A DNA stretch of 64,000 nucleotides from Sphingomonadales bacterium (GTDB taxonomy: Bacteria; Pseudomonadota; Alphaproteobacteria; Sphingomonadales; Sphingomonadaceae): assembly GCA_016714795.1 (NCBI GenBank), contig JADKCA010000008.1, forward strand, positions 1 to 64,000, read 5' to 3'. Positions within the stretch are counted from its first letter, which is position 1; every line of letters begins with the position of its first letter. The notes under the pieces are model-generated. The model was not told the DNA's origin. It worked only from the letters and a program-made list of their open reading frames with translations, and did no database searches. Shown one piece after another: positions 36,844 through 46,254 of this stretch. Made by a program: the position numbers and the translations under genes.

Positions 36844-37539
36844 ATGCCAGTGATCACCGTTGGTTCTTCAAAAGGCGGCTGCGGCAAGACGACGACCGTA
36901 CTCGCGCTCGCTTCCGAAATCAGGTCGGCAGGTAGTGAAGTGTGCATCATCGATGCCGATGACCAGCTCAGCGCCTATAATTGGTATCAGAAATGGCAGG
37001 CAAAAGACCGGATCACGGTCATCGACGCTTCGAGCTTGAACCGAGACATCGATATTCGCGGGCATATCAAGGATGCCGCTGCGAAATTTCCGTTCGTGAT
37101 TGTCGATCCGGCAGGGATGCGCTCGCAGCGCATGCAATGGGCAGCCTCGCTATCGGATATGTGGATCATACCGCAAAAGGCGACATCGCTTGATGCCGCA
37201 GCCACCGCCAATCTGCTCGACATCGACATGGAGGCCATTGTCGGCATGAGGGGAGGGCGCTCCATACCGCATCGGATCCTCTTCACTATGACCAATCCAC
37301 TGATCATGTCCAAGAATGAGCGGCATGTGGTCAATGCAACGCGCAACAAGGCGCCTGTCTTCGACGCAGAGCTGCGTCAATACGACGCCTACGCCGCGAT
37401 GGACCTTTATGGATTAACGCTCGAAGAGGTTGCGGAACAGCGTGTCGCAAACGCTGATAGGCCCCGCAAATTTGCAGCTGAGGTGCTTCGCCAGACGATT
37501 GAAGACATCAAAGCCGCCGACGCACAAGAGAGGAACTAG
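36844..37539 (+). CDS. parA: ParA-family partition ATPase
   Basis: This 231-residue ParA is of the small type without an N-terminal HTH. It has the deviant Walker A VGSSKGGCGKTTT (residues 6-18), Walker A' IDADDQLSAYNWYQ and Walker B FVIVDPAG. It drives plasmid segregation on the nucleoid together with the RHH protein encoded 3 bp downstream, acting at the repeats upstream. The start at 36844 is chosen because the upstream in-frame sequence is the repeat array itself. Confidence 0.92.
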   Translation: MPVITVGSSKGGCGKTTTVLALASEIRSAGSEVCIIDADDQLSAYNWYQKWQAKDRITVIDASSLNRDIDIRGHIKDAAAKFPFVIVDPAGMRSQRMQWAASLSDMWIIPQKATSLDAAATANLLDIDMEAIVGMRGGRSIPHRILFTMTNPLIMSKNERHVVNATRNKAPVFDAELRQYDAYAAMDLYGLTLEEVAEQRVANADRPRKFAAEVLRQTIEDIKAADAQERN

Positions 37540-37542
37540 GCT

Positions 37543-37887
37543 ATGGGAGACCGTCCAACGCCACCCGATCCATTCGCACGCAAAGCGGCTGCGACAGCAC
37601 CGGAGGATAAACCCTCGCTCAGCGATACCCTGTCCAGTTTTGCGCCCAAGCCGATTGAGGACAGCATGCCGTCGGTCATGCCTGTTACAAATATTGCACC
37701 GGACACGGGCAGGGGAGGGGGCCGCCCCAGGCGACGGGGAGATATGGAAACCCGCACCAAGGCGATCAATTTCCGGATGAAGCCTCGCGAACAAGCGGAA
37801 CTCAATACGCTGTGCGACGAGCTCAACCGGTCCATTCCAGATACGATTATGATCCTCATTGAACACTATCGACGATCTACGAATTGA
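37543..37887 (+). CDS. ribbon-helix-helix partner of ParA
   Basis: This 114-residue protein has a long, flexible, Pro-rich N-terminus (GDRPTPPDPFARKAAATAPE) and a C-terminal ribbon-helix-helix, KAINFRMKPREQAELNTLCD followed by SIPDTIMILIEHYRR. This layout matches ParG/ParB-type centromere-binding proteins of type Ib systems, where the N-terminal arm stimulates ParA. It is co-transcribed with parA. Confidence 0.8.
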   Translation: MGDRPTPPDPFARKAAATAPEDKPSLSDTLSSFAPKPIEDSMPSVMPVTNIAPDTGRGGGRPRRRGDMETRTKAINFRMKPREQAELNTLCDELNRSIPDTIMILIEHYRRSTN

Positions 37888-38168
37888 AGGGCAGGGGAGG
37901 GGCTTAAGCGTTGGTGCTAAGCAAAAATGGAAACTCCGCGGTTCCGCTATCGTCGCCTTTTGTAGGACTGTCCGGAACGGCTCCTTTCAGGAGCGCCAAT
38001 CGGGATAGCCGACATATCCAGCCGAAAGCCGGCGCGTCAGCTATCTACGTCCGACCGACGGGACATTCGAGATTGAGACCTTGATTCGGGATGATCTCAT
38101 CCTTGAAGAGAAGAACGAATGGATCCAGGGCCAATAGCAGCGATCTGACGTGCTGTTGCAGATCCGGA
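37888..38168. other. gap after the par operon
   Basis: No gene is seen. The stretch contains short palindromes (GGCTCCTTTCAGGAGCG near 37980; AGCCGAAAGCCGGCG near 38020) that could be the par terminator or remnants. The convergent STAND gene ends at 38169. Confidence 0.4.
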
Positions 38169-41100
38169 TCAGAACGCCTCGGTAAGATCAATTCCGACCA
38201 CCGCAAGCCGAACCTCATGGTTCATCCGGATCTCGAGTTCCGCGGCCTGCGTCCGCAGTCGCGCCAGAACGGCCTCAAAATTCAGTTTCGCGCCGGTGTC
38301 AGGACAATCCCAGTGCCGGGCCTTGTTCATCGTCACCAGCAGGCATCCAGCTCGGCAGTTATCGTGCTGCATGTACTGGCCGACCAGTTGCTCCGCGAGT
38401 GCTTTCTCCAGATCAGGGATCGTATAGCCGTTGTTCGCAAGCTTCATTTCGATCACGGCTTGCGCGTTCGAGCTGACAGACAGGAGGCGGATGTCGGTCT
38501 CCTTGTCGTTGACTACCAATGCCTCCCGATCGACCCGGTAGGCGCCGTTCTCGCGTTCCTGCAGGCGCTTCGCGAACCAGACCTGCATGTTCTTTTCAAG
38601 CGTTATCCCGAGCAGGATCGGGCGTTCTGAAAACTCATGCGCGGCAATGTCATGCTGAAGGTCGGCCAGCCGATCCATCATCAGGCGGAACATGCCGTTG
38701 CGATCCGTCGGCGGGGCTTCGCCATGGGCTTCAACCTGAGCGATATCAGCGTCTGCCTGCGGAGGACCTTCCGCCTCGCTCGCCGCCTTCTCACGCGCGA
38801 GTTGGTCCAGCCGATCCTTGAAATGCGCGAACAATGGGTCTGCCCGCATGGCCTGTTTGATCGCCCAGGCCTCAGGCCCGGTGCAGGCGAGCAGTGCTCC
38901 CAACACGGCGCTCCGACCGTGCTGAGCCTCATCGCGTGCGGTGGGGCTGTATGTGCCAGTGCCTGCGCGATCGATGTCGTCGGCCAAGCGAATCTCGGCG
39001 TAGGCCAACCTGACCAGCCTCAGGAGCAACGGTGGGGTGAAGCGTGGATCGGACAGATCCGGACAGAAGCGCGCGCTGCGTCGGTCACTGAACGCAGCGA
39101 ACAAATTGATGCTGATCTGGTAGCGCGCCTGCGGGTCTAGTGGGTCAACAATCTGCTCGAGGGCTTCTATCGCCTCCTCCGGAGCGGTACTGAGCAACAA
39201 CATGAGCCACAGCAGAACGAAGGGGCTTGCGGGGTCGGTCTCCAGGCGTCGGCGGGCTAGGTCGAGCAACTGCGATCTGTCGCCTGAGCTACGCAGGAGA
39301 TAGTCGATCGCCCGTTCGAGGTGATCGTAGACCCGCGCCTGTTCGTGCTCGCCATCGAAGCTGGCGGGCGCAGTGGACAGCCATGCGCTTACGCGGGGGG
39401 CGAAAAATTCCAGAACGGTGTGATCCGCGCGCGAAAAATCGGCGAGCAGCCCAGGGAAGGCAAAGCTGACCGCGTCGCTGAGCTGTGCTGTGAGTTCCTT
39501 GCCCAACGTCCGTTCAACAACATCCGGGTGATGCTCGACGAGCTGGGTCAGCCACGGTGGCACGCCGTCCATCTCTTCGGGTGCCAGCCTGGACGCATAT
39601 TCCGCGTCCTTGGCGGTCAGGCCCTTCGCCCAGTCCGGATCTTCAGCTTGGGCATAGACGCCAGCCATGGCATGGACCCAGTGGCTCCAAACCGTATTGC
39701 GCTCCTCCTCGGCACGTTCGCTGCGAAGGGGCACCTTGATGGTGCGCCAGTAGCGGCAAAACACCGCCCGGACCTTATCAGCGATCGCCTCGCTGAAATG
39801 CGCCGTGATTGTCGAACGATTCCAGTGTGCGCGCCAGCCGCGGTCTTGCGGGTCACGCTCCAACACCTGGGCAAAGTCCCAGACCACACGGCTATCTTTG
39901 GTCTTGGTAAAATAGGCGTCAGGGTCCCTAACCACGTCATTGCGCCAGGTGACCCAGGTCTCGATGGCGGCCTGTTCTTTGGCCTTTCGCTTTTCAGCCT
40001 CTTTCTTCCATTTGGCTTCCTGCGCTTCGTACGTCCTGTCGCGTTTTGGCGGAGCAAGCCGTTCTTCGAGCTTCTCCGCCCATGAGGGCTCGCCGGCCGC
40101 TATCTCGCGCAGTTCGCTGACCCGGTTGTCGTCGAGCGTGCCGTTTGGTCTCATCAACCACATCGCATCCCAGTACGCGGCCGCGCGGGTCTTTTGCTCG
40201 ACACTTGCGTCACGGCAGATGGCAACCAGCCAGCCGAAGTCGTCATTGTCGAGTTGGCCGACCAGCGTGCCATGCGTCAGGTTCGCGCCGAACTCATTGC
40301 CATTGCGGGCCGGAATGTGCGCTGCGCAGAACGCGCCTTCAGCCACATAGACATCCTTGCGCCAGGAACGCGGTGCCCGGTGGAACCGGTTGATGAGGTC
40401 CGCTCCCGGTTTTTCGTCGCCATATTCATGGCCGCACAGGCGCGTTGCAATGACCGCCGCAGCGATCAGGTCTCGCGACGGGACCGCATCGCTTGTCAGT
40501 TCCGCAAGGCATAAGGTGGCAAGCGCCGAGGAGAGGTGTCTGTAGCGGCTTGCAAAATGCGGCCAATTTTCACTGTGTTCGATGCTGGCTTCCATCAACC
40601 GCGTGAGCGCGGCCCGAAACTCCCTTGACTGGGTACTGTCGAGACACATGGCCGGGATCAAACGCGGCAGGGTCCAATCGATCCCGCCGACGGTGTGTTT
40701 AGTGATTTCGATTTGCCCAATCATCTCGACGAACTGATCGATTGTCATGTGCTTGGGAAACACCGCACCGAGTACGCCTTCCTTGACCCGCGAGGGCCAG
40801 TGCTTCTCAGCCAAAATCGAGGCTGTCAGTGCGTCGAGGCCACCGGGGTCGGTCATTTCGGCAAGCGCCGTGAGCGCGGTTACCCGATCAGTCGGGGTGG
40901 CATCGGGGTCGTTGGCCACCTCTGATGCGATGTCGAGGCAATCCTGCATTTGACCCGCTTGCACCAGATCAATCAGCAACTCGCGCACTTCAGGGCTGTT
41001 GCTGCCTTCGCCCCAGAGTTCGCGAACGGTCGGCGACAGTTCGGGCGAGCCGAAGCGCAGGACCTGCGGATATGGAATGCGCACTCCGCGCCACTCATCC

Positions 41101-42536
41101 TTGCCATAACGACGGACATATTCGGCCAATATTCGGCGCCGCGCGCTGAGCGAGAAACTCTCGGGGTCACCGTCGTCCATCAGCGCTTCGGGTTCGCGGC
41201 GAAGCAGTTCGTCGCGTACAGCGTCATTCCCGATGGCTAGCCAGGCAGCAACTGCGCGCATTGACGGAAAAACGAGCTGTTGGCCGTAGCATTCGCCAAA
41301 TAGCAGGCCGTACAGTGCAGACTTGGCCATGTGCCCGTTCTGACAGAACCGGTTCAGGCGCTGCGCGGCTAGATACTCGACTGCTGACCGATGATGGAAG
41401 CGAACCCGCCCATAGCTCGCAAACCCGAACAATGGGCGCTGGAGCAGTTCGGTTCGCTCTTTTTCTGACCAGTCACCCAGAATGAGCGAAGGATCGGTGG
41501 CCGACTCCTGCTCGGCAGCATCAAGCGATAGGTCCGAGAAGCGGATCGTGCGCTTGCGTGTCAGGATCTGGGCAAGGGCAAGGCGTTCGGCCCCTTCCAG
41601 CGCCTTCGCATCGGTCAGGGTGACGTAACGCTTGCGCTCACCCGTTTCCTGCAGCTTCCTGCGGATGTCCTCGGCGACCTGCTGGGATCGGGTGCCCAAC
41701 TGCCCATGTTCGTTCCAATAGGAGCAAATCTCGATCAGTTCTTGCGGTCGCCGCGCAAATTCCCAGGCCCGCTTGCGCTCGATTTCGGCAATGAGGGCAG
41801 GCACGTCCCTGACGCCGCGCGAAGCCGCCAACCTCTCAATCTGGGGTTGGCTCAGCGATGTCAAACCTACAATGCGAACCCCGGTCTCAGGGTCAAGATC
41901 CCGAGGTTTATTGTTGCTTCCGTGATGTTCCTTGCGCTCTTCCCCGCTGATCAGGCGCCGGAATGGTTCATCGGGAGAATCGACGACTTCGACTTCGGGA
42001 GGCGGAGGGATAACCGGCAACTCGTTGGCGAAGGCATCTAGGTCGAGCGCGATAGGTCTGCTGGTGACGACGATGCTGGCGCGGTGCAATTGCCCATCAA
42101 TGGCGGCGGCGAGCTTGCGTAGCGCGAGCCGGAAATCGCCATGCGACAGAAGCAGTTCGTCGGCGGAATCCAGAAAGAAGTGAGCTTCAGTATGCCCATC
42201 CGTAAGCCAGTGGCGGTAGCGGGCCAATTGCGCCGGCTCGAGCAGGAAGCGAATGTCGTTAGTGGAAATGCCCTCGAGGGTCAGGAAGAAAGCGGCCTTC
42301 CCTTCCAAAAACAGTCGTCTGGCCTGTTCCCGGCATTCGTGTGTCTTGCCGGCACCCGCTGTGGAAACAATCAGAACCCGTTTCGATCCCAGCAAGTCAC
42401 CCCAGTCCGTCTGCCCGCCGAGACCCATGGACTCATAGGCCTCAAGCTTGTCTGGGTCGGCGATTTCTTCCCGCGAGAGATTGCGAAACGTGCGAGTGAA
42501 TTCAAATCTTTCAGGGGAATCTATTGACTTGGCCAT
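38169..42536 (-). CDS. large STAND-like NTPase with C-terminal PD-(D/E)XK nuclease domain
   Basis: This 1455-residue protein has an N-terminal NACHT/STAND-like ATPase: Walker A VSTAGAGKTHE (residues 57-67), Walker B AHFFLDSADELLLS (118-131) and sensor IVVTSRPIALD (154-164). A long helical-repeat middle (about 300-1280; HEAT/armadillo-like pattern with VRELLIDLVQAGQMQDCLDI) follows. The C-terminal domain carries ETDIRLLS (Asp1348), VIEMKLAN (Glu1363, Lys1365) and AEQL (Gln1383), a PD-(D/E)XK nuclease signature. STAND NTPases sense phage proteins and activate fused effectors. Characterised Avs proteins usually place the nuclease at the N-terminus, so this order is unusual. The frame is intact. 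I infer an antiphage role; no named family is assigned. Confidence 0.8.
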   Translation of the reverse strand: MAKSIDSPERFEFTRTFRNLSREEIADPDKLEAYESMGLGGQTDWGDLLGSKRVLIVSTAGAGKTHECREQARRLFLEGKAAFFLTLEGISTNDIRFLLEPAQLARYRHWLTDGHTEAHFFLDSADELLLSHGDFRLALRKLAAAIDGQLHRASIVVTSRPIALDLDAFANELPVIPPPPEVEVVDSPDEPFRRLISGEERKEHHGSNNKPRDLDPETGVRIVGLTSLSQPQIERLAASRGVRDVPALIAEIERKRAWEFARRPQELIEICSYWNEHGQLGTRSQQVAEDIRRKLQETGERKRYVTLTDAKALEGAERLALAQILTRKRTIRFSDLSLDAAEQESATDPSLILGDWSEKERTELLQRPLFGFASYGRVRFHHRSAVEYLAAQRLNRFCQNGHMAKSALYGLLFGECYGQQLVFPSMRAVAAWLAIGNDAVRDELLRREPEALMDDGDPESFSLSARRRILAEYVRRYGKDEWRGVRIPYPQVLRFGSPELSPTVRELWGEGSNSPEVRELLIDLVQAGQMQDCLDIASEVANDPDATPTDRVTALTALAEMTDPGGLDALTASILAEKHWPSRVKEGVLGAVFPKHMTIDQFVEMIGQIEITKHTVGGIDWTLPRLIPAMCLDSTQSREFRAALTRLMEASIEHSENWPHFASRYRHLSSALATLCLAELTSDAVPSRDLIAAAVIATRLCGHEYGDEKPGADLINRFHRAPRSWRKDVYVAEGAFCAAHIPARNGNEFGANLTHGTLVGQLDNDDFGWLVAICRDASVEQKTRAAAYWDAMWLMRPNGTLDDNRVSELREIAAGEPSWAEKLEERLAPPKRDRTYEAQEAKWKKEAEKRKAKEQAAIETWVTWRNDVVRDPDAYFTKTKDSRVVWDFAQVLERDPQDRGWRAHWNRSTITAHFSEAIADKVRAVFCRYWRTIKVPLRSERAEEERNTVWSHWVHAMAGVYAQAEDPDWAKGLTAKDAEYASRLAPEEMDGVPPWLTQLVEHHPDVVERTLGKELTAQLSDAVSFAFPGLLADFSRADHTVLEFFAPRVSAWLSTAPASFDGEHEQARVYDHLERAIDYLLRSSGDRSQLLDLARRRLETDPASPFVLLWLMLLLSTAPEEAIEALEQIVDPLDPQARYQISINLFAAFSDRRSARFCPDLSDPRFTPPLLLRLVRLAYAEIRLADDIDRAGTGTYSPTARDEAQHGRSAVLGALLACTGPEAWAIKQAMRADPLFAHFKDRLDQLAREKAASEAEGPPQADADIAQVEAHGEAPPTDRNGMFRLMMDRLADLQHDIAAHEFSERPILLGITLEKNMQVWFAKRLQERENGAYRVDREALVVNDKETDIRLLSVSSNAQAVIEMKLANNGYTIPDLEKALAEQLVGQYMQHDNCRAGCLLVTMNKARHWDCPDTGAKLNFEAVLARLRTQAAELEIRMNHEVRLAVVGIDLTEAF

Positions 42537-42951
42537 TGGCGACTAAATGAGCCTTGTCGCCGGTCCGCGCAAGATCAGGATGAGCCGGCAAGAGTGGCGT
42601 GCAGTTAGGACGAACTGCTCAGCGGCAGGTATTCAGGCGGCTGCCGCCTCCATGCTGCGCGATGGAGAGCGGCTGCTCCCGACCCAACTCTCGCCGTTTC
42701 GCAAAAGGCGCTTGAATGTCCGCTCACGCTGGAACCTGCTGTTGGCATTGCCTGAGCTCCTGGTAGAACCGCGGACGTAACCGCCATTCCGATGGCCCAG
42801 TCTTGTCATCGAAACTTGCCACTCGTTTTAGGCTGCGTGGCGCCCGCATCGCAAACAAGCTGAACGGCGATCGTTAGCGCAGCGGAAGTCAGTCACTTCC
42901 TTTTCTTGAAACGTGAGTTTACCCGCTAAAGTTCACGCGTTGGGGAGATGA
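42537..42951. other. divergent intergenic region between STAND gene and methyltransferase
   Basis: 415 bp with no convincing gene; a 77-codon frame at 42547-42780 has no ribosome-binding site and low-complexity basic sequence. It should contain promoters for both flanking genes. GGGGAG precedes the ATG at 42952. Confidence 0.4.
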
Positions 42952-43767
42952 ATGGACACTCAAACGCAAGCGATGCGCGGCTCAGAATCGCGCAACTACC
43001 GCGGTCGCCGTCGCACGCGAACGCCTGTCGATTTGCGCCCACTTGGCCAGGGAATATGGGTTGCTGGGAATGACGATGGTCCAAATGTTCGAATGATCGG
43101 TGGGCGACCTCACACGAGGTTTTTGGATAGACTCTATATTCCCGCCGCAACTCACCGCTTGAACCCAGAGCAGGTGTTTGTCATCAATCGCTTTCGAAAC
43201 GCGGCCTTTTCATCAGACCCGCAGTTTGCATACAACCGCGCGGTCAAGTCGATCTTTCGCACATTGGTTGATCGGTCCAGCGGACCCATCCTAGAAATCG
43301 GGCCTGGACTCGACCCGGTCGTCCCGCTGGGCACCGTCGGTGCCGTCCTCTGCGATCTCGACGAAGATGCGAATAGATTGAACTCTCAGCGCGGGTACGC
43401 GACTTGCCGGCCAGACGAGTTAGACGACTTGCTTCAGAAACCATTTCAGCTGATTTTGGCCTCGTTCGCCTTGCACTTCCCTGTGAATCCAGACCAAGCT
43501 CGTAGTCTTTCCAACTTACTCGATTACCACGGGCTCATAGCCTTCAATGTTGTCTCCCGGGTGGCGGCAACTCGAACCAGCGCAATCTCAAGGCTGAGCC
43601 GAACTGGGCTACACTTTCAAAGCTTCGAACTCGAATCGGTGCACGGCAAGAATGACATAATGTTCATCGGATCGAGGTGCGATTTCTCCTCGCCGTTTCA
43701 GGAGGAAGTTCGCACGCTCCTCTCCTCTATGTTAGATGGGACCGATCGTGCCATCCTCCATGCTTGA
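42952..43767 (+). CDS. putative class I SAM-dependent methyltransferase
   Basis: This 271-residue protein has a basic N-terminus (RNYRGRRRTRTPVDLRPLGQ) and a Rossmann-like core. Motif I is ILEIGPGLDPVVPLG (near 125), an acidic end of beta-2 is AVLCDLDEDANRLN, and a motif IV-like stretch is LILASFALHFPVNPDQ. LDYHGLIAFNVVSR follows. The pattern fits a small-molecule or protein methyltransferase; no DNA-methyltransferase NPPY or DPPY motif is present. It overlaps the next gene start by 8 bp or more, so the two are coupled. Substrate unknown. Confidence 0.65.
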   Translation: MDTQTQAMRGSESRNYRGRRRTRTPVDLRPLGQGIWVAGNDDGPNVRMIGGRPHTRFLDRLYIPAATHRLNPEQVFVINRFRNAAFSSDPQFAYNRAVKSIFRTLVDRSSGPILEIGPGLDPVVPLGTVGAVLCDLDEDANRLNSQRGYATCRPDELDDLLQKPFQLILASFALHFPVNPDQARSLSNLLDYHGLIAFNVVSRVAATRTSAISRLSRTGLHFQSFELESVHGKNDIMFIGSRCDFSSPFQEEVRTLLSSMLDGTDRAILHA

Positions 43768-44716
43768 GGCGAAGGCCTTGGCTGCAGTCGTTGATCGCAT
43801 CGACGGCATACAAGCACAGGTCGATCGAATGGCCGCGTACATTGGTTCGTATGCGACGGCCGCCTCGGTGCTAATAACTATCTTAGCGGTCATTATTACT
43901 GTGGCTCTTGGCCTTTCCGCCTACTTCGGTTTCGCCGTGACAAGAAACAACCGGCTGGGTCGCGCGCTGCGCACTTCCATCGACGAACTCGACCGCAAAC
44001 GTCAGGAGCTCGAAGCTATCTATGATGATAGAATCGCCCAACTTGAGACGCAGATCGGAAACTATCACGACGGTCTAATGAGTGAAGTCGTGGCCCGTTC
44101 CGGTCTGATGCGTGAACTTGTCGCTGGAGAACTCAGCTATCGCAGGTCCGATTACCATGCAGCCCTAGACCATTTTGGGCGCGTCCACGAGCTCGAACCG
44201 AGCAATGCCGAAGCCACATACTACCTAGGACGGACGCTCACCAATCTCGACAAGCTCGATGAAGCTATCACCGTTTTTGAACGGCTGCTCGCGACGGAGC
44301 CGGGAGACGTTCGTGCAATGAGGGGACTCGCGCTTGCCCTTCGGTTTAGGAATGCTGATCGTGCACGAGATGTCGCTAGCGCTGCCCTCGCTTTGGCCTC
44401 CATCCCTGCAGACGTGCGTCACGATCTACACAATGAGTTTGCCTTGCTTTTGCGAGATTATGGCGAACACGAAAAAGCGTTGCTGCAACATCAGGCCGCA
44501 CTGGTTGTGCGACCTGGTGACACTGCGACGGAGTACTTCATTGGTGTAGCGGAGCTTCTGTGCGGACGGCTGGAGCGGGGGAAAGCGCGACTCAAAATCG
44601 CTCGGGAGCGCGCGCGTATCGAGCTTGAGGACAGGGCCCTGAGACCGCTTTGGGCGGCAGTAATCGCGTGGTCGGCTGCGTTTGTCCAGGAAGACGCTGG
44701 CGAGGCTGATCGGTAA
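43760..44716 (+). CDS. membrane-anchored coiled-coil TPR protein
   Basis: This roughly 318-residue protein (ATG at 43760 or 43736, both inside the upstream gene) has one strong transmembrane helix near residues 30-60 (VLITILAVIITVALGLSAYF). A coiled coil follows (LDRKRQELEAIYDDRIAQLE), then tetratricopeptide repeats such as YHAALDHFGRVHELEPSNAE, ATYYLGRTLTNLDKLDEAIT and DYGEHEKALLQHQAALVVRP. It should sit in the inner membrane with the TPR domain in the cytoplasm and act as a scaffold. It is coupled to the methyltransferase gene and lies in the defence-like block. Function unknown. Confidence 0.75.
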   Translation: MLEAKALAAVVDRIDGIQAQVDRMAAYIGSYATAASVLITILAVIITVALGLSAYFGFAVTRNNRLGRALRTSIDELDRKRQELEAIYDDRIAQLETQIGNYHDGLMSEVVARSGLMRELVAGELSYRRSDYHAALDHFGRVHELEPSNAEATYYLGRTLTNLDKLDEAITVFERLLATEPGDVRAMRGLALALRFRNADRARDVASAALALASIPADVRHDLHNEFALLLRDYGEHEKALLQHQAALVVRPGDTATEYFIGVAELLCGRLERGKARLKIARERARIELEDRALRPLWAAVIAWSAAFVQEDAGEADR

Positions 44717-45111
44717 CTCGTAACGTTGCGGCAATCCCTAGACAGCAAGTATCTCGCTCAAACCGTGCAGGCGCATCTCTCCGTACTAGCCATAGTGACT
44801 GGGAGGGATGTGCCGAAGCTGTCTTAGCCGCAGGTATAAGGGGCAATCGTGCCCATTCCGAGCCTCACGAACTGATGTCCACTTCTGGCAAAAACCCTGT
44901 AGTTCGACGAGTGGCTGTGAACGGCTGGAATGTCCCACGACACAACATTCGCTTGCAGCTGCATTCGTTACATTTTAAGCCGTTCCGACGGCGCACGGGG
45001 AACGTCGGGTAACACCAAAACCCGCCATTCTGCGCGCCGCGATCCGTTGATCGCTGTCGCCTTGAAACCGGATGGTTGCGTCCCGGCAGACTTGGATGCA
45101 GGAAGGGAAAA
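44717..45111. other. gap before the GHKL/PRTase pair
   Basis: 395 bp without a recognised gene. It must contain the promoter for the downstream pair. No clear boxes were identified. Confidence 0.35.
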
Positions 45112-46250
45112 ATGCAGTTACCGGCTTCCATGACCTTCGCCGCAGTTGAGGCATTCCTCGCCGAGGTCGTCTCGGAGGAGGAAGTGCTGCTGCCGACGAG
45201 CGGCAAGCATCAGGCGGCCGGTGCCGAGGCGGCGGTGGTCCAGGCGCTCGCGACTTGGGGCGAACTGGCCGCGGCGCCACCGTACGAACCTATGCAGGGT
45301 CCCCCGAAGACGAGCAGATCGCCAAGCTGGTTCGGAGGCTCTACGGTACGAGCGCCTTCGCGCTGGCAGATCATATAAACGATGTCGGTAAGGGGGACAT
45401 CACGTCCCTTGCGCGCGCGATGGCGATGCGACGGATACGCGAACTCGGCACCGAGGACGTCTCGGGTTCGCGGGGCCCGCAGATCGAGATCGTCTGCGCG
45501 GACCATCTCGCGCTGTCACATCCCGCTTCTCTCTACATTGTAGACAAGGACGGCTTGGCCAAGGTCAAGGAGTTGCCCTCCTTCCTGAAGCTGGTCGACG
45601 ATGCGATCATTGGGAGGTTGGTCCACCGAGGTTACCGGCGGAACCTTCCGGACGGTTTCGAGCGAACCATGGCGATCGCCCTTCACGAGCTCGTGCGAAA
45701 CACCGATGAGCATGGACGTATGGATGATCGGGGGGACACCCGCCGCAAGTCGATACGCGGTATGCAGGCGAAGAAGCACCTGCTGACCCCCGAAGGTCTC
45801 AGTGCGATCACCGCCGACTCGCCCCCGCTCCACACCTACTGCTCTCGCCTCGCACCCGCACGCGCGGGCAACACGCATGTCCAGCTAATCGAGCTGTCCG
45901 TCTTCGATTCCGGCCCCGGCATGGGCGCGAGCCTCACAGGAAAAGAGCTCTCGGCACTCGCACCGGAGGATGAGCTCTCGGCGGTTAGGCGCTGCTTCGC
46001 CAAGAACGTCTCGCGGAAGCACGCCTCGTCCTCGGGCCTGGGTCTCCCGAACCTCACGAAGGCGTTGAGCGAGGCAGGCGGGTTCATGAGGCTGAGGACG
46101 GGCCGCTGCGCCCTCTACGCCGACTTCCGGCAGGATCCCATCAGCCGGTTCGGCGAGCCTCCCGAGTTGCGTAACTGGTTCGGCGGAGGTGGCGAAGTGT
46201 CACCGGTAGCCGGCACGCTTTTCACCTTAATCTTCCCCTTGGAGGCCTGA
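45112..46250 (+). pseudogene. GHKL-fold ATPase, one probable frameshift
   Basis: From ATG 45112 (behind GGAAGGGAAA) the frame reads MQLPASMTFAAVEAFLAEVV and on to ATWGELAAAPP. It then continues one frame over as RTYAGSPEDEQIAKLVRRLY to 46250, with a one-base shortage near 45281-45282. If 45255 (TTG) were the true start, the protein would lack about 50 residues. The ATPase has an N box ALHELVRNTDEHG, G1 VFDSGPGMG, and G2 SSGLGLPNLTKALSEAGG. There is no histidine-kinase phospho-acceptor domain, so it resembles the MORC/Hsp90-like or anti-sigma branch of GHKL rather than a sensor kinase. It precedes the PRTase-like gene by 4 bp. Confidence 0.75.
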
Positions 46251-46254
46251 GCGC

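Noticed and set aside
42547..42780. 77-codon frame between the STAND gene and the methyltransferase
   Set aside because: No ribosome-binding site, no recognisable domain, Arg/Ser/Leu-rich shadow-type composition.
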